Shown here piece after piece: positions 16,308 through 23,169 of a stretch of 24,402 nucleotides of DNA. The DNA comes from a virus. Numbering within the stretch: position 1 is the stretch's first letter; every line of letters begins with the position of its first letter. Where the stretch lies: IMG/VR virus record IMGVR_UViG_3300034352_000004, positions 1 to 24,402 of that record. One strand, 5' to 3'. Made by a program: the position numbers and the translations under genes. Below the pieces are notes generated by a model. That model searched no databases and was not told the DNA's origin. It worked only from the letters and a program-made list of their open reading frames with translations.

Positions 16308-16335
16308 TAACAATGTGCTCTAAGGAGGCAAAACT

Positions 16336-16788
16336 ATGCAAAATTTTACTTTTCCAAGATCCCCCAGATATATTGGTTTTGATGAGATGTTCAATGATCT
16401 TGAACGTTTAGGTCAGCAAACTGATTCAGGATATCCCCCATATAATATCACTAAGGTGAATGATGACAAAACTGTAGTTGAACTTGCAGTTGCTGGATTC
16501 TCTCTCCCTATGCTTGATATTGAAGTAAAAGATTCTACTCTATGTATTACTGGTAACGCAGCTGAAGCTAAAATGAATATTGAATATATTCATAAAGGTA
16601 TTTCATCTCGCAAGTTTCGTAAGGAATTTAAGCTTTCGGAATATACTGTTGTATCAAGAGCTAATTTAATTGATGGTATTCTTTATATTGAGTTAACACT
16701 TGAAGTTCCAGAAGAAAAGAAACCTAAACGCATCCCTATTAATAGAGATGGTGATTCTACTACAGCTGAAGAACTACTGTTAGGTTAA
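16336..16788 (+). CDS. Small heat shock protein, Hsp20/alpha-crystallin family
   Basis: Chaperone that holds unfolding proteins; common in T4-like phages of marine bacteria, where it may assist virion assembly or replication proteins. It is 150 residues. The alpha-crystallin domain covers about 38-128, with VELAVAGFSLPMLDIEVKDSTLCITG (47-72) and the conserved SRANLIDGILYIELTLEVP end (107-125). The C-terminal IPI motif (133-135) needed for oligomer contacts is present. A very strong ribosome site (TAAGGAGG) precedes the start, suggesting high expression. It is flanked by an upstream hairpin and a downstream terminator, so it forms its own unit or the end of the clamp-loader transcript. Confidence 0.95.
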   Translation: MQNFTFPRSPRYIGFDEMFNDLERLGQQTDSGYPPYNITKVNDDKTVVELAVAGFSLPMLDIEVKDSTLCITGNAAEAKMNIEYIHKGISSRKFRKEFKLSEYTVVSRANLIDGILYIELTLEVPEEKKPKRIPINRDGDSTTAEELLLG

Positions 16789-16795
16789 TATATAT

Positions 16796-16827
16796 AAAGA
16801 GTACCTAGAAATAGGTACTCTTTTTTT
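16796..16827 (+). terminator. Rho-independent terminator after the Hsp20 gene
   Basis: Perfect 12-bp stem AAAGAGTACCTA (16796-16807) / TAGGTACTCTTT (16812-16823) with a GAAA tetraloop and a run of T to 16827. Confidence 0.95.
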
Positions 16828-16842
16828 AAAATAGGTGAATAA

Positions 16843-17160
16843 ATGAAACAAGAAAATATCAAAATAGTACGTCTTTCTACAGGTGAAGAGTTATTATGTA
16901 ATTATGAATCTGAGACTGAAACAATATTCCAACCAGTTATTATCATACCTGCAGCTGAAGGTAAGCTACAGTTTGTACCTTATATGCCTTATGCAGATGT
17001 GTCCGAATTAGTAATTGATAATCCTGCGCAGTTTATTATGTTTATTGTGGATCCAATAGAAGAAATGAAAGAGAAGTATCGTGAATTAGTAAAGGAAATT
17101 GAAGGTTATAAGGAAAAAGAATCGGCCATTGTTACCCCTGACCTTAATATAGTCACTTGA
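16843..17160 (+). CDS. Small Sm-like conserved phage protein, second copy
   Basis: 105 residues. It opens with IKIVRLSTGEELLCNYESE, then IFQPVIIIPAAEGKLQFVPYMPYAD and a hydrophobic FIMFIVDPIEEMKEKYREL segment. This belongs to the same small family as the product at 9265: a short twisted-beta N-terminal part introduced by L-S/T-G-E, then a helix. Proteins with this layout are frequent and uncharacterised in T4-like phages. Its stop codon TGA is part of the -35 box of the polymerase promoter, so expression continues across into a new promoter. The ribosome site is ATAGGTGAATA. Confidence 0.82.
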   Translation: MKQENIKIVRLSTGEELLCNYESETETIFQPVIIIPAAEGKLQFVPYMPYADVSELVIDNPAQFIMFIVDPIEEMKEKYRELVKEIEGYKEKESAIVTPDLNIVT

Positions 17161-17185
17161 CATTTGAACTAAAGTAGTGTATAAT
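17157..17185 (+). promoter_or_regulatory. Sigma70-type promoter for gene 43
   Basis: TTGACA (17157-17162), 17-base spacer, TATAAT (17180-17185), perfect consensus. The stop codon of the preceding gene is contained in the -35 box. Confidence 0.92.
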
Positions 17186-17216
17186 ATGTATAATTATGAT
17201 AAAAAGGTGATAACCT

Positions 17217-19730
17217 GTGACAAATTTCTATACTTCTGTAAACAGATTTGGTAATAAACTACTACTAAGAGGATATGATTCAGGTCATCCTATTAAAGAA
17301 CGCATTACGTTTAAACCATCATTATTTGTAACAGTAGGTCCTTCTACATCTTCTAGGTGGTATTCATTAAAAGGTGAAGCTCTAGAAAAGATAGTATTTG
17401 ATTCTATGAGAGAGGCTAAGGAGTTTATCCAAACTACAGAGCCTATTGAGAACATAACGGTTCACGGTAATACTAACTATATTGCCCAATTTATTCAACA
17501 GAAGTACCCAGGTAAGATACCATTTGCTAGAAATAAAATCAATGTAACTTCAATCGATATTGAGGTTGCATCTGATAATGGTTTTCCTGAGCCTGAATTT
17601 GCTGCACATGAAGTTATATCAATAGCTCTCAAGTCATCTATAGATGATACCTATTATGTATGGGGTATGGGGGATTTTGATATATCAACTTCTATTCATA
17701 CTGAACTTAAAATAGAATACGTTAAATGTATAGATGAGCTAGATCTACTTCGTAAGTTCATTGGACATTGGTCCTCCCCTAGACATATACCTGATGTTAT
17801 AACAGGTTGGAATACTAAATTCTTTGATATGCCTTATCTTGTTAATCGTATAAACAATGTATTATCGGAGACATACTCTAAACGATTAAGCCCTTGGAGT
17901 TTAGTAGATCGTAGAGAAGTTACTATAATGGGTAAGTCCTCTCAATTCTATGAGATTGTGGGTATACAACAGCTTGACTATCTTGATCTATATAAGAAGT
18001 TTACTTACTCACAACAAGAATCCTATAAACTAGATCATATAGCTCATGTTGAACTTAATGAACGTAAGATATCATATGAGGAGTACGGTACACTCCATTC
18101 TTTATATAAGAATGATTATCAGAAGTTTATTGATTACAATATCAAAGATGTGGAGTTAATAGAACGGTTTGAGGACAAAATGGGTCTTATTACATTATGT
18201 ATGACTATAGCGTATAAAGCTGGTGTTAACTATGTTGAAGCATTTGGTACAACAGGTATATGGGATACCTTTATCTATCGTACACTAGATGAGCAGAGAA
18301 TTGCTGTACCTCCTAAAGAAGTTAATGCTAAAGCAGAGTATCCAGGTGGGTATGTTAAAGCACCTATGGTTGGTAAACATAATTGGGTTGTGTCATTTGA
18401 TTTAAACTCCCTATACCCACATCTTATTATGCAATATAATATGAGTCCTGAAACAGTACTTGAGGAAAAGACCTTTGGTATTGATGTAGATTATTGTTTA
18501 AAGTATAAACCTAAGCATACAACAGATACAGCAATGGCTGCTAATGGTTCTCATTACTCTAAAGAAAAACGTGGTGTTATCCCATCTATTATTGATACAC
18601 TCTATTCAGAGAGAAAGGTTATCAAGAATAGTATGCTTAAAGCTAAACAGGAGTCTCAGAAAGATAAATCGTTTAGACTAGTAAAGAAGATATCTAATCT
18701 TAATAATCAGCAAATGGCAATTAAGATTCTAATGAACTCATTATATGGCGCTCTAGGTAATAGGTTCTTTAGATACTATGATTTAAGAGTAGCTGAAGGT
18801 ATTACACTCTCAGGACAGTTAAGTATTAGATGGGCAGAGAAAGCTACTAACTCCTTTATGAATAGGATTGTAGGTACGGAGGATGTAGATTATGTTATAG
18901 CCATTGATACAGATTCGTTATATGTTAATTTTGAACCATTAGTATCTAAGTTAAATCTATCTAAAGATAAGACAGTAGGTCTTATTGATAAGATGTGTGA
19001 AGAACAGTTTGTTCCTATGATGGCTAAGTCATATCAAACATTATCTGATAACATGAATTCTTATGAGAATAAGATGGTAATGGATCGAGAAGTTATTGCT
19101 GATATTGGTATATGGACTGCTAAGAAACGTTATATATTAAATGTACATAACTCTGAAGGTGTTCAGTATGAAGAGCCTCAATTAAAGATTATGGGTATTG
19201 AGGCTGTTAAATCTTCTACGCCTGCTATATGCCGTGATGCTCTAAAAGAGTTGTTTAAGGTAATAGTAATTCAAGATGAGTCTGATGTACAAGAGGCTAT
19301 TGCCCAATTTAAAGACTACTTCTATTCTAGACCTGCACATGAAGTAGCCTTTCCTCGAGGTGTAACTAATATTACTAAATGGGTCGACTTAGCTGAAGAA
19401 AATGGTGGGTTATATATCAAAGGGACACCTATTCATGTTCGTGGTACTTTAGTATATAATGATGCTATTATAACTAATCAGTTAAGAAAGAAGTATACTC
19501 TAGTTAAGAATGGGGAGAAGATTAAGTTTCTATATCTAAAGACACCTAATCCTGTTAAAGAGAATGTTATATCATTCCCTGACTATCTACCAGAGGAATT
19601 GGGAATGTCAAAGTATATTGATTATCCATTACAGTTTGAGAAGACATTTCTTGATCCTATTACACCTATACTTGATGCTATCGGGTGGTCGATAGAACCG
19701 AGGGCTTCATTGGAATCATTCTTCTCTTGA
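17217..19730 (+). CDS. 43: Family B DNA polymerase gp43
   Basis: Replicative polymerase with 3'-5' proofreading. It is 837 residues (T4: 898) and not split. It begins with GTG at 17217 after AAGGTGA (17204-17210), giving MTNFYTSVNR, like T4 MKEFYISIE. Exonuclease motifs: SIDIEVAS (Asp114, Glu116), TGWNTKFFDMPYL (Asp204), YNIKDVE (Asp311). Polymerase motifs: A SFDLNSLYP (Asp395), B KILMNSLYGALGN (503-515), C AIDTDSLYV (Asp564, Asp566), then the KKRY block. The C-terminal end SLESFFS resembles the clamp-binding tail SLDFLFG of T4. All catalytic residues are in place. Confidence 0.98.
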   Translation: MTNFYTSVNRFGNKLLLRGYDSGHPIKERITFKPSLFVTVGPSTSSRWYSLKGEALEKIVFDSMREAKEFIQTTEPIENITVHGNTNYIAQFIQQKYPGKIPFARNKINVTSIDIEVASDNGFPEPEFAAHEVISIALKSSIDDTYYVWGMGDFDISTSIHTELKIEYVKCIDELDLLRKFIGHWSSPRHIPDVITGWNTKFFDMPYLVNRINNVLSETYSKRLSPWSLVDRREVTIMGKSSQFYEIVGIQQLDYLDLYKKFTYSQQESYKLDHIAHVELNERKISYEEYGTLHSLYKNDYQKFIDYNIKDVELIERFEDKMGLITLCMTIAYKAGVNYVEAFGTTGIWDTFIYRTLDEQRIAVPPKEVNAKAEYPGGYVKAPMVGKHNWVVSFDLNSLYPHLIMQYNMSPETVLEEKTFGIDVDYCLKYKPKHTTDTAMAANGSHYSKEKRGVIPSIIDTLYSERKVIKNSMLKAKQESQKDKSFRLVKKISNLNNQQMAIKILMNSLYGALGNRFFRYYDLRVAEGITLSGQLSIRWAEKATNSFMNRIVGTEDVDYVIAIDTDSLYVNFEPLVSKLNLSKDKTVGLIDKMCEEQFVPMMAKSYQTLSDNMNSYENKMVMDREVIADIGIWTAKKRYILNVHNSEGVQYEEPQLKIMGIEAVKSSTPAICRDALKELFKVIVIQDESDVQEAIAQFKDYFYSRPAHEVAFPRGVTNITKWVDLAEENGGLYIKGTPIHVRGTLVYNDAIITNQLRKKYTLVKNGEKIKFLYLKTPNPVKENVISFPDYLPEELGMSKYIDYPLQFEKTFLDPITPILDAIGWSIEPRASLESFFS

Positions 19731-19755
19731 CATTTGATCTAAACTATAGTATAAT
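19727..19755 (+). promoter_or_regulatory. Sigma70-type promoter for the primase-like gene
   Basis: TTGACA (19727-19732), 17-base spacer, TATAAT (19750-19755), perfect consensus. It contains the gene 43 stop codon. The -10 ends only 6 bases before the next ATG (19762), so a transcript would be leaderless or nearly so. Confidence 0.88.
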
Positions 19756-19761
19756 ATACTT

Positions 19762-20709
19762 ATGACATATTCATTAACTATATTCAAGAATCTATTTGAT
19801 AATAAGACGCATAAGCAAATGGACTTTGACCATTTTAGGGATATGGAATCATTACTATATCAATTATCAGCTGAGAGTCGTGAGTCTAAATCAACATCAC
19901 CATTAATATCACCTGCTATATATAATAAAGGTGAGAAACGTAATAACCATTCAGTATTATCATGGTCATGGGCTGCATTAGATGTTGATGATCATGAGAT
20001 AGATGCTAAAGGATTAGAAGAAGAACTATACAAAAGATTTGGTCATTATTACTATGTTTGCTATTCAACAGCATCATCACGACCTGATTATCCTAAGTTC
20101 AGATTAGTCTTTCCTCTCAAGTATAAAGTACATGCTAAGAACATTAGGCATTTTTGGTATGCCCTGAATACAGAGTTTTCTGGTCTTGGTGACCCACAAA
20201 CTAAAGATCTATCTAGAATGTATTATGTACCGGGCCAATACCCAAATGCCTTTAACTTTATATTTTCAAACAAGGAAGGTAGTTTTATTAATCCGACAGA
20301 GCTGATGAATACTGTAACATATATAGATAAATCTAAATCTTCCAATTTCTTAGATATGTTACCATTAGAGATGCAAGAGCAAGTAATAGAACACCGTAAG
20401 TCTAAACTAGTTAATAAGGATAAGTATAATTGGTCATCAATATCCAATTGCCCATTTATTAATAAGAAGATGTTATCCGAGTATTCAGCTATATCAGAAA
20501 CAGGTTGGTATCATAAAATGTATCAGATGATGGTATCTATAGCCTTTAATGCAATCCGTAAAGAATACCCAATAACAGCAGAAGAGATAGAAACTCTTAT
20601 GAGAGAGTTAGATTCACGTACAGGATCGTGGTATGTAAAGCGACCTATATTAAAAGAGGCAAATTCCGCATTAAACTATGCATATAAAACACATACAGAG
20701 AGGTTGTAA
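19762..20709 (+). CDS. AEP-fold primase/replicase-like protein
   Basis: 315 residues, not part of the T4 set. The N-terminal half has the ordered signatures of archaeo-eukaryotic-type primases of phage and plasmid replicases. These are WAALDVDDHE (DVDD at 74-77, candidate metal ligands), CYSTASSRPDYPKFRLVFPL (100-119), and a KDLSRMYYVPGQYPN motif (148-162) like the D-x-x-R-x-x-Y-x-P-G block of that superfamily. The C-terminal 100 residues are helical and resemble a primase C-terminal domain. It sits between polymerase and nuclease genes and has its own promoter. T4 uses a DnaG-type primase (gp61), which is not in this window. It could also be a non-catalytic relative. Confidence 0.6.
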   Translation: MTYSLTIFKNLFDNKTHKQMDFDHFRDMESLLYQLSAESRESKSTSPLISPAIYNKGEKRNNHSVLSWSWAALDVDDHEIDAKGLEEELYKRFGHYYYVCYSTASSRPDYPKFRLVFPLKYKVHAKNIRHFWYALNTEFSGLGDPQTKDLSRMYYVPGQYPNAFNFIFSNKEGSFINPTELMNTVTYIDKSKSSNFLDMLPLEMQEQVIEHRKSKLVNKDKYNWSSISNCPFINKKMLSEYSAISETGWYHKMYQMMVSIAFNAIRKEYPITAEEIETLMRELDSRTGSWYVKRPILKEANSALNYAYKTHTERL

Positions 20710-20711
20710 CT

Positions 20712-21158
20712 ATGTACGAATACAAAGCTAAATTAATCCGAGTAGTTGATGGTGATACTATTGACGCTGAAATTGATTTAGGGTTTAAGGTTTATATTAA
20801 AGAACGAATAAGATTTGCAGGAATTGACACACCAGAATCTAGAACTAGACATAAACATGAAAAGTCATGGGGACTAGCTGCTAAATGTCGTGTTAAAGAT
20901 CTTCTAGAGTATGAAGATGCAGAATTTACTTTAACTACTAAACTTCAAAAGAAAGGTAAGTTTGGACGTATTTTAGGAACTGTTATACTCGCTGATGGTA
21001 CTTCATTATCTGAGATATTATTAGATGAGAAATTAGCAATTCCATATGAAGGTGGTAATAAAGATGAGTCTCGTATAAAATATGGTGTTAAAGAATTATG
21101 GGAAATGAACTTCTATAATACAGGACCTGGATGGTTAGAAAAACAAAGTGAGGAGTAG
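20712..21158 (+). CDS. Staphylococcal nuclease-like (thermonuclease) protein
   Basis: Secreted-type nuclease fold but without a signal peptide, so it probably acts in the cell, for instance in host DNA breakdown. It is 148 residues. The SNase core is complete: VVDGDTID (Asp13), IRFAGIDTPE (Arg34, Asp39, Glu42) and KFGRILGTV (Arg86), matching Asp21, Arg35, Asp40, Glu43 and Arg87 of the S. aureus enzyme. It lies 2 bases after the primase-like gene and 6 before uvsX, so it is co-transcribed. Such nucleases are common in T4-like marine phages. Confidence 0.94.
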   Translation: MYEYKAKLIRVVDGDTIDAEIDLGFKVYIKERIRFAGIDTPESRTRHKHEKSWGLAAKCRVKDLLEYEDAEFTLTTKLQKKGKFGRILGTVILADGTSLSEILLDEKLAIPYEGGNKDESRIKYGVKELWEMNFYNTGPGWLEKQSEE

Positions 21159-21164
21159 TAAATA

Positions 21165-22220
21165 ATGAGTTTAATGGAAAAATTGAGAAAGAATTCTAAG
21201 ATAAAAGGAACTGATATCTTATCAGATTCTATGTTATTTAAGAATACAGATATGGTTACAACAGATGTACCAATGATGAATGTAGCATTATCAGGTGATA
21301 TTGATGGTGGGTTATCTGCAGGTCTTACAGTATTAGCAGGACCCTCTAAGCATTTTAAAACATCATTTGCATTAAAGATAGCATCCGCTTACCTAAAGAA
21401 GTATGATGATGCTATCTTATTGTTTTATGATTCAGAGTTTGGATCGCCACAAGAATACTTTGAGCAATTTGATATTGATACATCTAGAGTTCTACATACA
21501 CCTATTACAGATGTAGAGGAACTCAAGTTTGATCTAGTATCACAACTTGAAGAAGTTGAACGTAAAGAAAAGGTTATTATTATTATAGATTCAATTGGTA
21601 ACCTTGCATCTAAGAAAGAATTGGAAGATGCTAAATCAGGTAAGTCAGTTGCTGATATGTCACGTGCTAAAGCTCTTAAAGGTTTATTTAGAATGATTAC
21701 ACCATATCTAACAATGCGTGATATACCAATGATGGCCGTTAATCATACATATAAAGAAATTGGGTTGTTTCCTAGAGATGTAGTATCAGGTGGTACAGGG
21801 ATCTACTATTCCGCAGATAATATATGGATTGTAGGTCGTAGACAAAACAAAGCAGGTACAGGGGAGATAGAAGGTTATGACTTTATTATCAATATTGAAA
21901 AATCAAGATTTCTTAGAGAGAAGTCAAAGATTCCTATTAAAGTTGAATTTAATGGGGGTATTTCAGAATACTCTGGATTATTGGATATTGCTCTCGCTTC
22001 TGGTGATATTGTAAAACCAAGCAACGGGTGGTACCAAAGAGTAGACAAAACAACAGGGGAGCTTATTGGTTCTAAGATGCGTGAGAAACAGACAAGAGAA
22101 AAGGAACTATGGGAATCCATTTTTAAAGATACAGACTTTAAAGAGTTTGTAAAGAAATCATACAAGTTGGGATATGCAGATAATATCTCTGAGCTTGACT
22201 TGACAATAGATGAGGAATAG
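21165..22220 (+). CDS. uvsX: RecA-like recombinase UvsX
   Basis: Strand-exchange ATPase for recombination-dependent replication, loaded by UvsY. It is 351 residues (T4: 391). Walker A GPSKHFKTS (59-67) corresponds to T4 GPSKSFKSN, and Walker B is VIIIIDSIG (137-145). The following SKKELEDAKSGKSVADMS and MAVNHTYKEIG segments are typical of UvsX. DNA-binding loop text lies in the FPRDVVSGGTGIYYSAD region. The last codons contain the -35 of the next promoter. The start follows GAGGAGTAGTAAATA. Confidence 0.97.
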   Translation: MSLMEKLRKNSKIKGTDILSDSMLFKNTDMVTTDVPMMNVALSGDIDGGLSAGLTVLAGPSKHFKTSFALKIASAYLKKYDDAILLFYDSEFGSPQEYFEQFDIDTSRVLHTPITDVEELKFDLVSQLEEVERKEKVIIIIDSIGNLASKKELEDAKSGKSVADMSRAKALKGLFRMITPYLTMRDIPMMAVNHTYKEIGLFPRDVVSGGTGIYYSADNIWIVGRRQNKAGTGEIEGYDFIINIEKSRFLREKSKIPIKVEFNGGISEYSGLLDIALASGDIVKPSNGWYQRVDKTTGELIGSKMREKQTREKELWESIFKDTDFKEFVKKSYKLGYADNISELDLTIDEE

Positions 22221-22228
22221 TGTATAAT
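22200..22228 (+). promoter_or_regulatory. Sigma70-type promoter overlapping a start codon
   Basis: TTGACA (22200-22205), 17-base spacer, TATAAT (22223-22228), perfect consensus. The -10 covers the first two bases of the ATG at 22227, so RNA from this promoter would begin after that start codon and mainly serve the helicase gene downstream. Confidence 0.85.
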
Positions 22229-22583
22229 GGACATTAATACAGAAGAAGATTATCAATCTGATGATTATATGGGTATTCATATAACCAAAGAGAACTATAC
22301 TTTCGTAGAGTCTGTAGATCAAGAGCAGTGGACTATTAGAATAAAGACAGGTGAATTTAAAAATACGTTTTATCAGTATGGTAAGATTAAGGTTCATGAA
22401 TCTGATGGTAAAGATCCTATACTCAAATTCTCTTATAAGATATTAGAATCCGATGGTGATATAGAATCCGTATCCGCTGACAGAAAGTTTCTTGATTACA
22501 TTTCTGCCATTCTAAAACATATACTAGAGGATAGTTTACTTAATGATCCAAACAACGATACTAAAGAACTTAATCCAGAATGA
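22227..22583 (+). CDS. Unknown acidic protein in gene 40 position
   Basis: 118 residues between uvsX and gene 41, where T4 has gene 40 (114 residues, head-vertex chaperone). Size and place agree, but I see no convincing sequence match, so no symbol is given. It is acidic, with a core that reads ENYTFVESVDQEQWTIRIKTGEF, KNTFYQYGKIKVHES and KFSYKILESDG, suggesting a beta-rich fold, and a C-terminal helix with FLDYISAILKHILED. The start ATG 22227 has AGGA at 22213-22216 ten bases before it and follows the uvsX stop closely, fitting coupled translation. Met15 (22269) is an alternative start for RNA made from the overlapping promoter. The 3' end overlaps gene 41 by 41 bases. Confidence 0.75.
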   Translation: MDINTEEDYQSDDYMGIHITKENYTFVESVDQEQWTIRIKTGEFKNTFYQYGKIKVHESDGKDPILKFSYKILESDGDIESVSADRKFLDYISAILKHILEDSLLNDPNNDTKELNPE

Positions 22584-23169
22584 TGAGTACACAAGACAGG
22601 TCATTCCATTCCTAAAGAATGAATACTTCGATTCTTCCCATCAATCTCTTTTTAAGCTGGTAACTGAATTTGTTAATAAATACAATTCACTACCTACTAA
22701 AGAAGCATTTGTTATCGAACTTGAGAATTATTCTGAAGAGATAAAGGATGTAGGGGAATTTACAGGTATCTTAGAATCAGTATTTCAACCACTTGATGAA
22801 GCTACAGATAAGAAATGGCTGCTTGACACTACAGAGAAGTGGTGTCAGGATAGGGCTATTCATATTGCCATTATGGACTCTATAGGTATCATAGATGGGC
22901 AATCTAAGGAGTTAACTAAAAATGCAATACCTGACATATTGTCTGACGCACTTGCCGTTTCCTTTGATAGGAATATTGGTCATGACTATCTCGATGCTTC
23001 TGCTAGTAGGTATGATTTCTATAATAGAGTCGAGAAGCGTGTACCATTTGATCTCGACTACTTTAACCAAATTTCTGGTGGCGGTCTTCCAAACAAAACC
23101 TTGAATATCGTAATGGCAGGATGTGTTCACCCGACCACGAAAGTAAGGATTAGATACCGGAAGAAGTAG
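22543..23169 (+). CDS. 41: Replicative helicase gp41, N-terminal part with intein N-fragment
   Basis: DnaB-type hexameric helicase that unwinds the fork. This gene gives 208 residues. Residues 1-193 are the helicase N-terminal domain and the start of the ATPase domain. ILKNLIQNDEYTRQVIPFLK, EYFDSSHQSLFKL and DILSDALAVSFDRNIGHDYLD match T4 gp41, and NKTLNIVMAG corresponds to T4 GTLNVLMAG just before Walker A. At this point a 15-residue intein N-fragment follows (CVHPTTKVRIRYRKK) and then a TAG stop. The Walker A loop is missing and is found in the gene at 23968. Full-length helicase therefore requires trans-splicing. The start lies within the preceding gene, with GAGGA at 22527-22531. The last 20 bases overlap the antisense endonuclease gene. 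Confidence 0.93.
   Translation: MIQTTILKNLIQNDEYTRQVIPFLKNEYFDSSHQSLFKLVTEFVNKYNSLPTKEAFVIELENYSEEIKDVGEFTGILESVFQPLDEATDKKWLLDTTEKWCQDRAIHIAIMDSIGIIDGQSKELTKNAIPDILSDALAVSFDRNIGHDYLDASASRYDFYNRVEKRVPFDLDYFNQISGGGLPNKTLNIVMAGCVHPTTKVRIRYRKK
23122..23166 (+). other. Split intein N-fragment (IntN), 15 residues
   Basis: Begins with Cys1 after the extein Gly. Cys1, Thr6 and Val8 agree with intein block A (C-x4-T-x-V). The fragment ends RYRKK, strongly basic, before a stop. Block B is not here but in the other fragment, which marks an atypical split near the intein N-terminus, as in AceL-TerL and VidaL inteins. Confidence 0.88.

Noticed and set aside
21875-22234. Minus-strand ORF opposite the uvsX end
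   Set aside because: Shadow of UvsX; composition is that of reversed codons and there is no start signal.
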